This document shows, piece by piece, positions 15,991-28,243 of a stretch of DNA of 64,000 nt. Position 1 is the stretch's first letter; every line of letters starts with the position of its first letter. The notes beneath the pieces were generated by a model. The model ran no database searches. It saw only the letters and a program-made list of their open reading frames with translations, and was not told where the DNA came from. Origin of the DNA: Gibbula magus (Eukaryota; Mollusca; Gastropoda; Trochida; Trochidae); assembly GCA_936450465.1 (NCBI GenBank), contig OW388299.1:38079548-38143547 (forward strand). The letters run 5' to 3'. Made by a program: the position numbers and the translations under genes.

Positions 15991-16032
15991 TTATGTACCC
16001 CTTAACCAGTCTAGCAAGTCGCCATTAGCAAC
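15991..16032 (-). promoter_or_regulatory. Tubulin A promoter: X-box and TATA-like element
   Basis: Plus-strand positions 16018-16032 read GTCGCCATTAGCAAC. This is two RFX half-sites (GTCGCC and AGCAAC) with a 3-bp spacer. About 19 bp closer to the gene is a TATA-like TACATAAG at 15991-15998, roughly 90 bp before the ATG. RFX factors bind such X-boxes in promoters of ciliary genes. The same arrangement is seen upstream of copies B and C. Confidence 0.6.
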
Positions 16033-16395
16033 CGATAAACAAAGACGACATTTAAGGTGATTGAGATCGAAGGGGAGATTAAACAAATGTTTAAGCTCTT
16101 AATCCCTACAGCGGCATGGGTAGACCTGATTTTATCACAATGTATTATAATGCTACCGTGTCAGATATTGTGTGACTACGATATCGCTATTTGTCCCCTT
16201 GTTTGCTAAATGAGATTATAGTTAGCCATGCTTTAACCGACTAATTTGATACTCCTATTTTGTCTTTTAAATACATGGAAATTGATTACGTTTATTTGTA
16301 AGAATGTAAGAAATTTAATTGTATTATTTTATCTTTTATTCTTCTTATGAATTATGTTATTATACTTATTTTGTACTTTTAAATGAGTGTTTGTT
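16033..16395. other. Upstream flank of tubulin A
   Basis: No exon is seen. It becomes AT-rich beyond 16250 and leads into the MITE copy at about 16400. Confidence 0.35.
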
Positions 16396-16399
16396 GTAA

Positions 16400-16875
16400 A
16401 GGGAAATATTGTTTATTGTATATTTTTCATATCATTTCACGTTTCAAAATGTCATGTGTGCATATATTTTTGCCCTAACGGTCGCCCATATGTGTAGTTA
16501 AGTTAAGATAATCTCTCAACTTGCATATTCATTCCCTAACACTAAATACATGACAACATTTACTTGTTTTCAATGACACGACCTTATACATGTACATACA
16601 AAAATACACGTCCTATTACTATTTACACCATTTATATGACCTATTTAAGATCATCAAACAAAATATGTATTTTTATTGCTATAGATAATTTCCAAAATTA
16701 CGTTTAACAAATTGCTGCGGTTTCGATCAAATTTGGTTTACTCACTATAAGTAGCCGATTAGCATTAAAATCAGTAACGACAACGCGGCATATGTGAACA
16801 GCCAGTGCTTATCGATAAAATAGCACCATTGCTAACGTTTGACATACTGACCCCAACAAGATGTTCCCTGTCCCT
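16400..16875. mobile_element. TTAA MITE, second family copy 3
   Basis: The right end CTGTCCCT is followed by TTAA (16876-16879). The interior matches 32148-32636 (CACGTCCTATT, TTATATGACCTATT, TTTCCAAAATTACGTTT, CTTATCGATAAAATA). The left end is degraded: a GTAA at 16396-16399 stands where TTAA is expected, so that boundary is approximate. Confidence 0.55.
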
Positions 16876-16879
16876 TTAA

Positions 16880-18545
16880 GAAAATCAATACCGAATTTTG
16901 TCATTTTTTATTATTATTGTTTTCTGTTTTAAGTTTAAAAGTTAGTCACTTAAACACGAAAGTAAGTGCAGTTACTGAGTTGTTGCTATTGTATTGTGGA
17001 TAGAGGAGTTAGGTAGTTGTAAATTATTATATTTATTATAATACAAAGTAATTTAAACAAAATGATAATATCATTTCTATTCTGTACAAAGTTGGTACAA
17101 CTTGCCACGTAATATTTATGGATTTGTCTAACGTTCACACATACAATTTGTGACTGCAATTTCCAATCATTTGAAAAACAATCTTTTACTGACAGAAAAA
17201 ATAAATAGGGAATTTAACTAATTTAAATATGGAAACTTGGGGATCATATTTATGGTTATACAACTCCTTTAGTCTACACAGGTGGAGTTTCGGTTTTAAA
17301 CTAGATTTGACAAATAACCATGGATCGGCGGGAATTTTAACAAACGCAACTATTATCTTATCAGAATCTATGTCGAAAGCCGCATGTACAAAATAAAGAA
17401 GTTCTCATTCTAGATCAACTTGAAGAATGCCAATCTAAAAAAAGTATTTACAAATAATAAAAATATCAAGAACATGTGTATGGAATCCTGACTAACAATA
17501 ATTATCACAGGTTTTCACTAACTAGCAATATCCTGCCCTCCCGGTGGCACCCATTTTTCAGAAACACGAAGTGTTAGCCTCTAGAGTGCCAACTGAAGCC
17601 ATTGACGCTATGCAATCACGCAATGTCGCTAACATTTGAGTCAACACAATATTTAGATCAACATTTTTACCTTACACAACCAATACCGTTTTGTTACAAC
17701 CCGAACCAATACCATTTTGTTACAACCTGTATCAATACCGTTTTGTAAATGTCCCGATTATGTAGAGATAAAGTTATACATGCATCAGAATCTACCCAAA
17801 ATGTCACAGGGGCGTTATTTATGTCCATACTTTTTACTGTAGATTACCGAGTTGTCAAACTTTCGGACCTGATGAACTTCATGTCTGTCTTAAAATATAT
17901 CAAAGACAAAAAATGTACTAATAAAACATATTACATAGTTCATTGTGTTAATTGAGGAATTGTCACATATTGAGATCGTCGGGTGAAAAGAATCGGGTAC
18001 AAGTTATACACATTACTAGTATGTATGTGCATTTCTTAAGAAAACAGGAACCATTGGAATTATTTCAATGATTAAAATGGCCACTTTGAACTATTTTGAA
18101 TATGTTCTGATATTCGTTATCTATCCTATCTACATCGCCAAATAATGGTAACACAGAATTTATGTTTACATTTATAACACTGTTGTTACCTAAACATTTC
18201 GTATTTCAACATATTTCAACAAAGATGTGATATTGACCATTTTGACATGTGTAATTAAGATGCGTATATTTCTTTTTGTATTCTCATGTAGAAACGTCGG
18301 TGGTTTAACGGGAAATAAATTAAATTGATTTGAATTGCCCGACGAGATGGGTAAACACATTACAATGTAGATTTATACCTATCGTAACAGTGCTCGGAGC
18401 ACGTTCAGGTGACTTGGAGCTAAACAAATAGTCAGTGTGATTGGCGTGTGTTAAGATCGTTACAATGACCTGCTTGGTGAGACTCATATGTTATGATTGC
18501 ATGCCCTGTAAAATGTAATCTGAGTCTTAGTTTAGTTCTTCATAC
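16880..18545. other. Gene-free tract with a small tandem repeat
   Basis: At 17668-17748 a unit containing CCAATACCGTTTTGTTACAA occurs about three times (roughly 33 bp each). Otherwise I see no exon, RNA gene or delimited element. Confidence 0.45.
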
Positions 18546-18559
18546 CTGAAAGTCCCTAT

Positions 18560-19150
18560 GTGTGTGTCAGGTGTCCGTCCGTCGGGCTTCGTCTTTTCAC
18601 ATTTGCTACTTCCCCTCTAGAACCGTTGCAACCCAAAGCTGAAATTTTGTGGGGAGGTACCTTGCACCTCCGGGGTGTAAGTTTGTTCATTTGAACCCCA
18701 TCCCTGTCAAATATGGGCGTGGCAGGCAGTTTCCTGAAAACCTTTAAACGACTTCCTCTCCGAAACCAGTTCGCATAGGGAGATCGAGTTTTCAGAATAA
18801 CATCTTTCCTACAAGTTCACCCTAAACATCTTTAAACGACCCCTTCTCAAAAACCGCCTGATACAGAAGCTAAACTTTTCAGAATAACATCTTTATAACA
18901 TGTAGACTGTGAGAAATTGGGAGAATATCATCTTTCCTACATGGAGACTCAAGTTTGTCCCACCCCCCCCCCCCCTTCTCAAATATCGGCGTAGCAGGGG
19001 GTTCACCCTATACATCTTTAAACGACCCCTTCTCTAAAACCGCTTGATACAGAAGCTAAACTTTTCAGAATAACATCTTTATAACATGTAGACTGTGATA
19101 AATTTGGAGAATATCATCTTTATATAATGGAGACCAAGACTTATAAGTTT
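18560..19150. repeat. Dispersed repeat with CCGTCCGT head, partly duplicated
   Basis: The order CCGTCCGTCGGG, CCTTGCACCTCC, TTAAACGACTTCCTCTCCGA, TCAGAATAACATCTTT is repeated at 41757-42250, so both are copies of one family. Here the inner block around CTTTAAACGACCCCTTCTC and CAGAATAACATCTTTATAAC is present twice, about 185 bp apart. A homopolymer C run lies at 18960-18975. Confidence 0.65.
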
Positions 19151-19903
19151 CTTTCTTCTATCAATAAAAATACAATTTTTCCCTTGCCCTAGCTGAGAGG
19201 CCACACCAGACATGTTTGGTTCAAGCTTTGTGAGACAGCAGAGACTATAATATAATGTTATGTAACAGTGGTGCAAAGTTTGCTTGCAGGGGGTAGTATG
19301 CAGAGGGATACTGATAATACTTTTCAACGTTTTTGATTGTATTATTTTTAATGTTAAAGAGAAACATGATAAATTAACTTTACATCATTATTCTTCGAGT
19401 ACGTGGAGAAATATAAACTTATTTTAGAAGAAATTGATGCAACAAGATGGTTACACCTGGTTTTATCTTATAATATAGGAAATTATAGGATTATAGTCAG
19501 AGTTCAACACACACTCCCTTGTGAAGAACAAATGGAGATCTTAATGATACCAATGGTCTCAATGGTCTCAATGGTCTCTCCTGGCAGGATCTCCAGCGTG
19601 CATCACAGATCAGCTTCAGTGTGAACAGAATACACGTACAGCCCCTGTATCACGTCTCTCACTCCAAGACATCACCACATCACTCCTCAACATTGGACAT
19701 ATTCATTATTGATAAATGGTGTTGAGATTAAAATTTCAAAACATCGCCAATCATATGATATGAAATAAAGCAGGGTCATATTTAACAATTAAAATAATAC
19801 ACATACCATCTAAGCCGTGTCGGTGTTTTGGGTGACAATACATATTCAATCAACTATGACACCATAAACGAATCAAACGTGACGTCACTAGAGAGTGGCA
19901 GAG

Positions 19904-19939
<36 letters not shown>

Positions 19940-20438
19940 TCGTTTTCATATACAAGTGAGGTATATGTTACCACACCAACGTAATGAGGTCTACCCTTTA
20001 TAAGCATGCTATATGGAAATTGTAAATAAAATACTCATTTGCACAATGACCAAAATCATGTCATATGTTGACTTTCGACAAATAATGAAAATAAAGACGT
20101 AAACACATCAGCAACATTCTGAGGTTTTGCATATTAATGAGGTACTTCCATATAAGGAAGTGCATATTCGGGTGCTACCTTTTGAGGTATTTTCCAAAAA
20201 AGGGCATAGTACACATTCACCATTGTGAGGTACATTCTTAGTATGGAATATTTGTATGCAACTCATTTTGGGAAATGAAATTTCTTGCTGATTAAATGAA
20301 ATTCTTTCATTCACGAGCACTTATTTCCTGATAGTTCTTAAAATGATAGATAATTAAGTTCTTGTTTAGGTTGAACCTGTACCAATAAAATATATAATGC
20401 GGAGCACACAGATAAATGCATAGATAACAAGAGAATTA
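19151..20438. other. Gene-free tract with a (CA)n microsatellite and GAGGTA motifs
   Basis: A CA dinucleotide run lies at about 19914-19936. A 9-bp unit CAATGGTCT is repeated three times near 19551-19578. From 20110 scattered TGAGGT motifs appear, which become the regular repeat of 22330-23690. No exon is supported. Confidence 0.5.
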
Positions 20439-21284
20439 GTGAGCAAAGCTCACTTATGATACCCCCGCTTTTACATTAACATTGGTCAAAGAGAAATGTT
20501 TGAAAATAGCAAAAGGGTATCAATGTTTAAACTTTTGTATGAAAAGACCATAACATATATTATTAAAGCAGAGTAAGTATTACACCTCTAAGCATGTTTT
20601 AGAAGTAAAAGTCAAAGTGGTTTCGTAACATTTAAACAACTAGAAGAGCGTTTGCGGGACACCGCAAAAGCAGAGCAGCTCCGAAACTTTGGGTCTCGCC
20701 TTTCCCTGTTCCGCCTTCTCCTCAGCATAAATAAAATGGGATTTTTTTTGGACCAAAATTTGTTCATTATTCAAGTTATTCTAACAAGTTGAATCATCAC
20801 TGGGGTCACTTTTCACAAGTTTGTTCTTAAAACCTATTTCTGATCTCAAAATTGGATCAAAGGATTAACATGGCCTGAACCAATATCTCATGACCTTGAC
20901 CTTGACCTTAGACCTTCAAGGTCACACCATCACTGATTACTTTTCATTGTGTATAACAATCATGCAATGACTCAAAGTGTTCATTGTTAACATAAGGCAT
21001 ATTCACAATAGCATGCTTAAGTTGTGACCTTGCTGTGACCTTGACCTTTGACAGATTTTAGCGAAAACTTTTTCAAATCTTGGTCTATCTCCATAGTTGA
21101 TATATACCAAATAAGAGCCTGACAGCACAAAAACGTTTGAAGTTATCATGTTTACAAGGATTATTGTAGTAATTAAAGCACTCATGACCTTGACCTTTGA
21201 CCTTGAATGTGAACATGTCAAAATCATTTACCAGATTTATAAGAAAGAAGCTATGTATATGAGGTGTTAATACCTTCTTGGAAA

Positions 21285-22007
21285 CAAGTAGTATTTGAGT
21301 TATGAGCGGAACCAAAAGTGTGACCATAGACGCGCACACAAAGACGCTTAAAAGTGGAAAATCTGAAAAAATAATCATGGAATCTGAGGGAAACATAGAA
21401 AAGGCACATCTAGGGACCATAAAGTGTACATGTATAAAGTTTCATAACAATTGAACAAGTAGTATTTGATTAATGAGCGGAACCAAAAGTGTAAGCATAG
21501 ACGCGCACACAAAGACGCTTAAAAGTGGAAAATCTGAAAAAATAATTTTGGAATCTGAGTGAAACATAGAAAAGGCACATCTAGGGACTATAAAGTGTCC
21601 ATGTATAAAGTTTCATAACAATTGAAAAAGTAGTATTTGAGTTATGAGCGGAACCAAAAGTGTGACCATAGACGCGCACACAAAGACGCTTAAAAGTGGA
21701 AAATCTGAAAAAAATAATCATGGAATCTGAGGGAAACATAGAAAAGGCACATCTAGGGACCATAAAGTGTACATGTATAAAGTTTCATAACAATTGAACA
21801 AGTAGTATTTGAGTTATGAGCGGAACCAAAAGTGTGACCATAGACGCGCACACAAAGACACTTAAAAGTTGAAAATCTGAAAAAATAATCATGGAATCTG
21901 AGGGAAACATAGAAAAGGCACATCTAGGGACCATAAAGTGTACATGTATAAAGTTTCATAACAATTGAACAAGTAGTATTTGAGTTATGAGCGGAACCAA
22001 AAGTGTT
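21285..22007. repeat. Tandem array, about 171-bp unit, four copies and a part
   Basis: The marker ATGAGCGGAACCAAAAGTG begins at 21302, 21473, 21644, 21816 and 21987, so the period is 171-172 bp. Units differ by a few bases. The short antisense ORFs in this stretch are by-products of the repetition. Confidence 0.9.
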
Positions 22008-22008
22008 C

Positions 22009-22050
22009 CGGACGGACGGACGGACGGACGGACGGACGGACGGACGGACG
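22009..22050. repeat. (GGAC)n tetranucleotide repeat
   Basis: About ten GGAC units directly follow the 171-bp array. Shorter GGAC runs occur at the same relative place in the sister elements (25305-25330, 25548, 27425, 31008), so the run is part of the element. Confidence 0.9.
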
Positions 22051-22663
22051 CAAGGACGCGCTGAGCGCTATATACCCCCGACTACTTCGTAGCGGGGGTA
22101 TAATTATACAAAATTAACTTTGTATTGTCATCTTTACAAAGAGCTATATATGGTGTCTCAACAACTTTCTGAGGTTCATTAAGAGGTAGTACATGTACAT
22201 ACACGTCTATCATACAACAGAGGTATAACGTATTGCCAATATCATACGCAGACAGAGGTATATCACATAGATAGTATCTGACCAAGTTTCTGAGGTTGAA
22301 TATGTACCAGTAAACCTATACAATGCAGAACACAGAGATATATGCATACAATACCTGATGTATTTTGAGGTAATACACACACGTATATCAAACACTTAGA
22401 TAGGTATAATCAAGTGACTATGTATTGCCCGTTCCACGCAAAATGAGGTACATCACAATATGGTGTATCACTATCTTTCTGAGGTAGAACACACAGACAC
22501 ATATGCATATAATACCAGATACATTGAGAAGTAGTACACATACGTCTACCAAATACATAGAGAGGTATAATCAAGTGAATATGTGTTGCCCACTCCACGC
22601 ATAATGAGGTATATCACAGATGTGATATCCCATTAACTTCCTGGGATAGAACACAGATATATG

Positions 22664-22805
22664 TCGAGGCGAAATGGTCGTGTGGTAAGCTGTTGGTACA
22701 GTCAATGCTGGCGATAGTTGCCTTACTCTGAGGGCGCGGGTTCTAATCTCGCATGGAACTCGGCCCTCAAAAGTACAAGTGTTATCCCAAATATAACCAT
22801 GTTAT
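22664..22805 (+). mobile_element. tRNA-derived SINE, copy 1
   Basis: An A-box-like TGGTCGTGTGGTAAGC and a B-box-like GGTTCTAATCTC (22739-22750) have pol III promoter spacing. The tail AAAAGTACAAG then TTATCCCAAATAT is shared with the other copies. It is not a functional tRNA: no cloverleaf can be closed. Confidence 0.65.
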
Positions 22806-23164
22806 AAAGATATATGGTGTATCACTATCTATCTGAGGTAGAACACACAGACATATATGCATATAATACCAGATACATTTAGCAGCAGTACACATACGTC
22901 TATCAAACACTTAGATAGGTATAATCAAGTGACTGTATTACCCGTTCCACGCAACATAGGTACATCACACATTTGGTGTCTCACTAACTGTCTGGGGTAG
23001 AACACACAGACAAATGCATATAATACCAGATACGTTTAGACTCTGTATTGCCCGTTCCACGCAAAATGAGGTACATCACACTATGTGTTGTTCATTCCAA
23101 GCATAATGAGGTATATCACACATATGATATCCCATTAACTTCCTGGGGTAGAACACAGATATAT

Positions 23165-23320
23165 GTCGAGGCGAAATGGTCGTGTGGTAAGCTGTTGGTA
23201 AAGTCTATGCTGGTGATAGTTGCCTTACTCTGAGGGCGCGGGTTCAAATCTCGCATGGGACTCGGCCCGCAAAAGTACAAGAATTTGTACTATTGAAGGT
23301 AGTGTTATCCCAAATATAAC
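23165..23320 (+). mobile_element. tRNA-derived SINE, copy 2
   Basis: Nearly identical to copy 1 over the head, with B-box GGTTCAAATCTC (23240-23251) closer to consensus and a fuller tail with TTTGTACTATTGAAGG and TTATCCCAAATAT. It probably arose by duplication of the surrounding minisatellite block. Confidence 0.7.
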
Positions 23321-23699
23321 CATGTTATAAAGATATATGCATATAATACCAGATACGTTTAGAAGTAGTACACATAAGTCTATCAAACACTTAGATAGGT
23401 ATAATCAAGTGACTCTGTATTACCCGTTCCACGCAAAATGAGGTACATCAAACATATGGTGTCTCACTAACTTTCTGAGGTAGAACACACATATATATGC
23501 ATATAATACCAGATAATTTAGAGGTAGTACACACACGTCTGTCACACACATATAGAGGTATAATCAAGTGACTCGTGTTACCCATTCCACGCATAATGAG
23601 GTATATCACATATGTGATATCCCATCAACTTTCTGGGGTAGAACACAGATATATGCATATAATACCAGATACACTCTGAGGTATTTAACACTTGCATAT

Positions 23700-24399
23700 A
23701 AAATGTGTCGCAAGCATTCAGCAGTAGATGTTTGTGTGGTCAATATGACATACACTCGGAGAGGTACGTCACTTATATTATTATGGCTAAAAAGAAATAA
23801 AGTACATACACTTTATAAAAGAAGTCAAACATACAGAGTAAAATGTGTGTATGATTACATTTATTCCTCAGAATGTATAAGGGCAGAAGTATTCATACAT
23901 GTACTCCTGTATATTTACTCATCAGTTTAGAATCCCTCTTATATTCAAAAGTTCTACATCCTATTAACATCACTGGTTTAACAGCATCACATGTCATAAC
24001 ATTATTGACCTGCGTGAAGTGTTGTTACCTTTCTTGCTACCACCTACATATGCATGGAAGCAGGGCAAAGCAACCACATACCTCTCAAAGTTAAAGATGC
24101 AAGTGTGTGTCATACCCCTATATGTATACATATATCTCAGCATGCAAACTCCAAAGCAAGTTCCCGAGTAAAATTACAGGAGCATCAATACCTCTTCCAC
24201 ATTCTCCAACTCCCAAAGTTATAGCAGCCCGCCTCTATAGACCATAATAACATCATTGCTTATGTAATATTGTTGTAATAAATTAGTGGAAAATAGTCAT
24301 ACTCTGAATGACATTCAATGACCGACTTTATAATCAGAGCTATGAACTTAGTCATCCAATCCTCTTAGCAGCAAGAGACTGCAGTTAAAAAAAACAATA
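23700..24399. other. Gene-free tract
   Basis: This holds the decayed edge of the GAGGTA repeat up to about 23930 and then AT-rich sequence. I see no supported exon; short ORFs here have no recognisable content. Confidence 0.4.
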
Positions 24400-24484
24400 C
24401 TTTTTATTCAAAATTTATTTTTATTCTTTACATAAATATCTGAACAGAACTTGATCTTCAGCAGCTACCAGCCGCGTCCCTGCC
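24400..24484 (-). other. Possible terminal exon with polyadenylation signals
   Basis: On the minus strand TTTACATTTCAG ends at 24485. It is followed by about 60 bp and then two AATAAA-like signals (about 24404-24425). This looks like a 3' terminal exon and could end the unit of exon-like segments upstream at 28244-37142. There is no direct evidence that they are joined. Confidence 0.3.
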
Positions 24485-24719
24485 TGAAATGTAAATTATG
24501 AAAATTAGTCACATAAAAAACTGTACGCGTATCCAAAAGACACATAATGTTAAAAGATAAAACATGTTTCTTATTGTTACGATCTTTAAAGGATTAATTA
24601 ACTGAAAGCCAAGTACATTTAAGACATACTAAGACATTTAAATGGCCTACTTAGCTCATCAGGATTTCATTGATTTACCACCTAAGGTTAAATATTAAAG
24701 TAATACATTGTTTACAAGC

Positions 24720-25384
24720 AAAGAGTGGGTTCTTAGATCATGACCCCTGTGACCCCATTTGTGGTCATGGGGTCACGAAATCTACAATTTAGAATCCCCA
24801 TTTCCCAAGGAGTCTGCACACAAATTTTCAGCTCTCTAGACCTATTGGAACTGGAGAAGAAGATGGAAATAGGTTTTTCAGGTTGTGACCCCTGTGACCC
24901 CAATTGGGGTCATGGGGTCACGAAATCTACAATTTAGAATCCCCATTAGCCAAAGAGGGCTGCATACAACTTTTCAGCTCTCTAGACCTTTGGAGAAGAA
25001 GATGAAAACAGGTTTTTAAGGTTGTGACCCCTGTGACCCCATTTGGGGTCATGGTCATGGCTGAAATCCCCATTAGCCAAAGAGGACTCCACACAACTTT
25101 TCAGCTCTCTAGACCTTTTGGAACTTGAGAAGAAGATGAAAATAGGTTTTTAAGGTTGTGACCCCTGTGACCCCATTTGGGGTCATGGGGTCACGAAATT
25201 TACAATTTAAAATGCCCATTAGCCAAGGAGTCTGTACATAAAATTTCAGCTCTCTAGAGTCATTGGTTCTGGAGAAGAAGTCGAAGAAGCGAAAAGTTTA
25301 CAGACAGATGGACGGATGGACGGACGGACGCCGGACCCCATGCCATGCCATAAGCCCATCGGGCCTTTCAGGCCTGATGAGCTT
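24720..25384. repeat. Dispersed repeat with GACCCC/GGGGTC units and a GGCCTGATGAGCT end
   Basis: A block of about 150 bp (TTGTGACCCCTGTGACCCCA, GGGGTCACGAAATCTACAAT, CAGCTCTCTAGACCTTTTGG) is repeated four times. It is followed by a GGAC run and a terminal segment with GCCCATCGGGCCTTTCAGGC and GATGAGCT. The family also occurs at 29880-30100, 41190-41420 and 47975-48415 and as short ends at several other places. Confidence 0.75.
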
Positions 25385-25385
25385 A

Positions 25386-25616
25386 AAATCGGACCGTTTT
25401 TGGTCAAAATTTCAAAATTATTTGAACTTTTGAGTCAAGACCCCTAAAAGACACAACAGCACTATATAGGTTACTTCCAGACTAAATTTGAAGTTTCCAA
25501 GTGAAATAGTTTTTTAGATATGCTCCGGAAACAATTTCGGATGGACGGACACACGGATGGAAATGTGGAGCGCTATATACCCCGACTACGTCATAGCGGG
25601 GGTATAATTATTCCCC
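25386..25616. repeat. Dispersed element with GCGGGGGTATAAT end, copy 2 (short)
   Basis: It has a single unit with CGGACCGTTTTTGGTCAAAA and GCTCCGGAAAC, then a GGAC run, AGCGCTATATACCCC and GCGGGGGTATAAT. It is the one-unit version of the tandem block at 26816-27420 and directly abuts the preceding repeat. Confidence 0.65.
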
Positions 25617-26223
25617 GGGTATAAAGAAACAATATATATGAGGTGTTAATATCTTTATGGAAAAAACGTTATTTGGTGATTTCAAAACTGGTGAGCTTGA
25701 CAATATCTCGTGACCTTGACCTTTGACCACCAAGGTCACACAATCAATGATCACTTTTCATTGTGTATTACAATTATGTAATGATTCAAAGTGTTAATAG
25801 TTTAAATAAGGCATTTTTACAAAAGCAAGCTTAAGTCGTGACCTCATTGTGACCTTGACCTTTGATGGATTTTATTGAATAGTTTTTCAAATCTCGGCCA
25901 TTTTCCATACTTGATATACACCACAAAACAGCCTGATAGCACAAATATTTTTCAAGTTACTGTGTTTACAAGGATGTTTTAGCGCTTTCAGAACTCTTGA
26001 CCTTGACCTTTGACATTGAATGTAAACATGTCAAAAACTTTCCCAAGGGTATATAGAGGAACTTATGTATATGAGTTCTTGAAACCCTGTTGGAAAAAAG
26101 TTATAGCCAAAACAAAACACGGTGGCGGTGGAAACTGCGCAAAAACTGACAGCAGCCCTTAGTCGGGGCTGCTGATAAACCAAAGGTCAGAAAAATTTAT
26201 GACTAGTAGACAACAAGGCAAAA
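25617..26223. repeat. Decayed interior of the ACCCCCGC element
   Basis: The stretches CGTGACCTTGACCTTTGACC, TTGTGTATTACAATTATG and TGACCTTGACCTTTGA match 20880-21210 in order. So this is a diverged copy of the first part of the 20447-22110 element; it ends with GGGGCTGCTGATAA. Confidence 0.55.
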
Positions 26224-27492
26224 GTGAGCGCAGCTCACATACCCCCGCCTGTAGTTTGATAGCCTTTCTTTAAACTATGTAATCATAAATCATATATTAT
26301 GATAAGGCTTAGGAATGTGGTTTGGTCAGCACATATTAAACATAGAAAACAACAGGAAATGTAATTGTTTGCATAGGTGTGAACTGGACGAGATAACTAA
26401 ATGTTTTACATCAGAATCTCACCTTCCAATCAGTTGCTTGAAGGTCAATATATATTCCTATGTATAAACTGTAGTTATAATCTTTATAAATAATTTATTT
26501 TTCATGAATTCAAAAAAGTTTAAAGAAGTGAAAGATTTTAAAGATGATTATCATTTTCTGAAATATGTTGCCACCATGAGTGAAAATAAAATTCTAGTAT
26601 AATAACTTACCTATTGATGAAATGGAAATGTCCCACTCTCACAGTAAATGTGTGAAATGTTCAACATGTCAGCTCCATGAACAAAGCAATGTGACAATAA
26701 TGAAACAAAACACAAATGGGAAATCACCTCGTATTCATGATTTCCAACCATATAGACAAGTGAAATCAAACTAGGATTGAAGTTTACACATAAAATTTTT
26801 TTAAATTATAAAATCGGACCGTTTTTGGGTAAAAAACCCAAAATTATTTGAACCATGGAGTTGAAACCCCTTAAAGGCACAACAGCAACATGTAGGTTAA
26901 TATCGCTATACCAAATTTGAAGTTTCCAAAGGGTATAGTTTCCGAGATAAGCTCCGGAAACGACACAAAGTCCAAAAATGGGACCGTTTTTGGTCAAAAT
27001 GTCCAAAATTATTTGAACCATGGCGTTGAAACCCCTAAAAGGCACAACAGCAACATGTAGGTTAGGGGTATAGTTTCCGAGATAAGCTCCGGAAACGACA
27101 CAAAGTAAAAAAATGGGACCGTTTTTGGTCAAAATGTCCAAAATTATTTAACCATGGAGTTGAAACCCCTAAAAGGCACAACAGCAACATGTAGGTTATC
27201 GCTATACCAAATTTGAAGTTTCCAAGGGGTATAGTTTCCGAGATAAGCTCCGGAAACGACACAAAGTCCAAAAATGGGACCGTTTTTGGTCAAAATGTCC
27301 AAAATTATTTGAACCATGGAATTGAAACCCCTAAAAGGCACAACAGCATCATGTAGGTTATCGCTATACCAAATTTGAAGTTTCCAGGTGGTTTAGTTTC
27401 CGAGATAAGCTCCGGAAAAGATTTCGGACGGACGGACGCACGGACACGCGGAGCGCTATATACCCCCGACTACGTCGTAGCGGGGGTATAAT
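26224..27492. repeat. Dispersed element with ACCCCCGC/GCGGGGGT ends, copy 3
   Basis: The head GAGCGCAGCTCACATACCCC and the tail GAGCGCTATATACCCCCGAC with AGCGGGGGTATAAT match copy 1. From 26816 a unit containing GGACCGTTTTTGG, AAACCCCTAAAAGGCACAAC and GAGATAAGCTCCGGAAACG is repeated four times at 26816, 26981, 27116 and 27277. Spacing is 165, 135 and 161 bp; the short unit lacks an internal block. Antisense ORFs here are repeat artefacts. Confidence 0.7.
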
Positions 27493-28243
27493 AAAAAGGG
27501 CTTGACAGGTACAAATTCAAGAGTCTGAAACCAAAAAAAATTGGCAAAAAAAGAAGACGGATAAATAATGTCTCCAAAACTGATGGCTGTGAACTTTGGT
27601 AAAATATCATTACAAATGATAGTCAAGGGGGAGATAATCTGTGCCTATTGTCTCCCCTTTGACCATATCTCAACTGACAATGACCTATACTTTTTATTTC
27701 TATTTTGCTATAACTAACTTACATTAACTCTCAAATTCTTGTCTTTCTTTATTCTGATGCAATTTAGTTGAAAATTGTCTCTTTCACTTTGTCCCAGCTT
27801 AGTTATACTAGTAACCTATCCTGATTTACAAAAAGCAGCAAGATTTATAACTGTGATATAGTGACCATCAGCTGGAACTTGCTATGGGTGGTACTGCGCT
27901 GAAAGCATTGCACCCAAACCTTACTGTATGTTGAACAGTTCTCCACATCAGACAAAGTTGCAGAGGATCCGGCAGAATTTTAACCCAAGGCCTCTTGATC
28001 CAAAGCCTAATCATTGCGCTATTCCAACCCCTTTATGTTTAGAAACTAGTTACTGTGAATTGAAGGGCTGTAGAGGGATTCTACTGTTCACATATGGGTA
28101 TTTCCATATTTTAAAGTTACAAAGTTAAAAGCCAGACGTATACATGTTATGGATGGACAGTCAAATTTGACGGGATAAAAAATATATACATATTTCAATG
28201 AACCCATTGGCAAATTATATCACTGTGTAAGGCTATAAAGTAC
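27493..28243. other. Gene-free tract
   Basis: No supported exon. A segment near 27840-27960 (GGTGGTACTGCGCTGAAA, GCACCCAAACCTTACTG) recurs near 37726-37800, so it is another dispersed repeat. Confidence 0.45.

Larger units (their letters stand above)
20447..22110. repeat. Dispersed element with ACCCCCGC/GCGGGGGT ends, copy 1
   Basis: It opens with AGCAAAGCTCAC and TACCCCCGCT, and closes with GAGCGCTATATACCCCCGAC followed by AGCGGGGGTATAAT. The TACCCCCGC and GCGGGGGTA ends are inverted to each other. The same head and tail bound the element at 26224-27492, and the tail alone ends 25386-25616. The interior has CTTGACCTTTGACC motifs and a 171-bp tandem array. No ORF is present; it is a non-autonomous element of unassigned class. 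Confidence 0.65.
22330..23690. repeat. Complex minisatellite with GAGGTA units
   Basis: A unit of about 150-190 bp containing GCATATAATACCAGATAC, GTCTATCAAACACTTAGATA, CCGTTCCACGCAAAATGAGG and TTTCTGAGGTAGAACACA recurs at about 22345, 22508, 22858, 23010, 23338, 23495 and 23655. Two SINE copies lie inside, at the same place within the larger duplicated block, so the SINE was copied along with the repeat. The related motif appears in reverse orientation at 30500-31640. Confidence 0.8.

Noticed and set aside
22490..22520. let-7-like seed (TGAGGTAG) repeated across 22-24 kb
   Set aside because: Only the seed matches; the bases after it do not follow let-7 and no hairpin precursor is formed. The motif is part of a minisatellite.
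23165..23260. Functional tRNA gene
   Set aside because: The A and B boxes are present, but the acceptor and anticodon stems do not pair, and the copies share a SINE tail.
26806..27341. Overlapping minus-strand ORFs with repeated NLHVAVVP(F/L)RGFN peptides
   Set aside because: They are translations of the tandem 135-165-bp non-coding repeat; frames overlap and shift with unit length.
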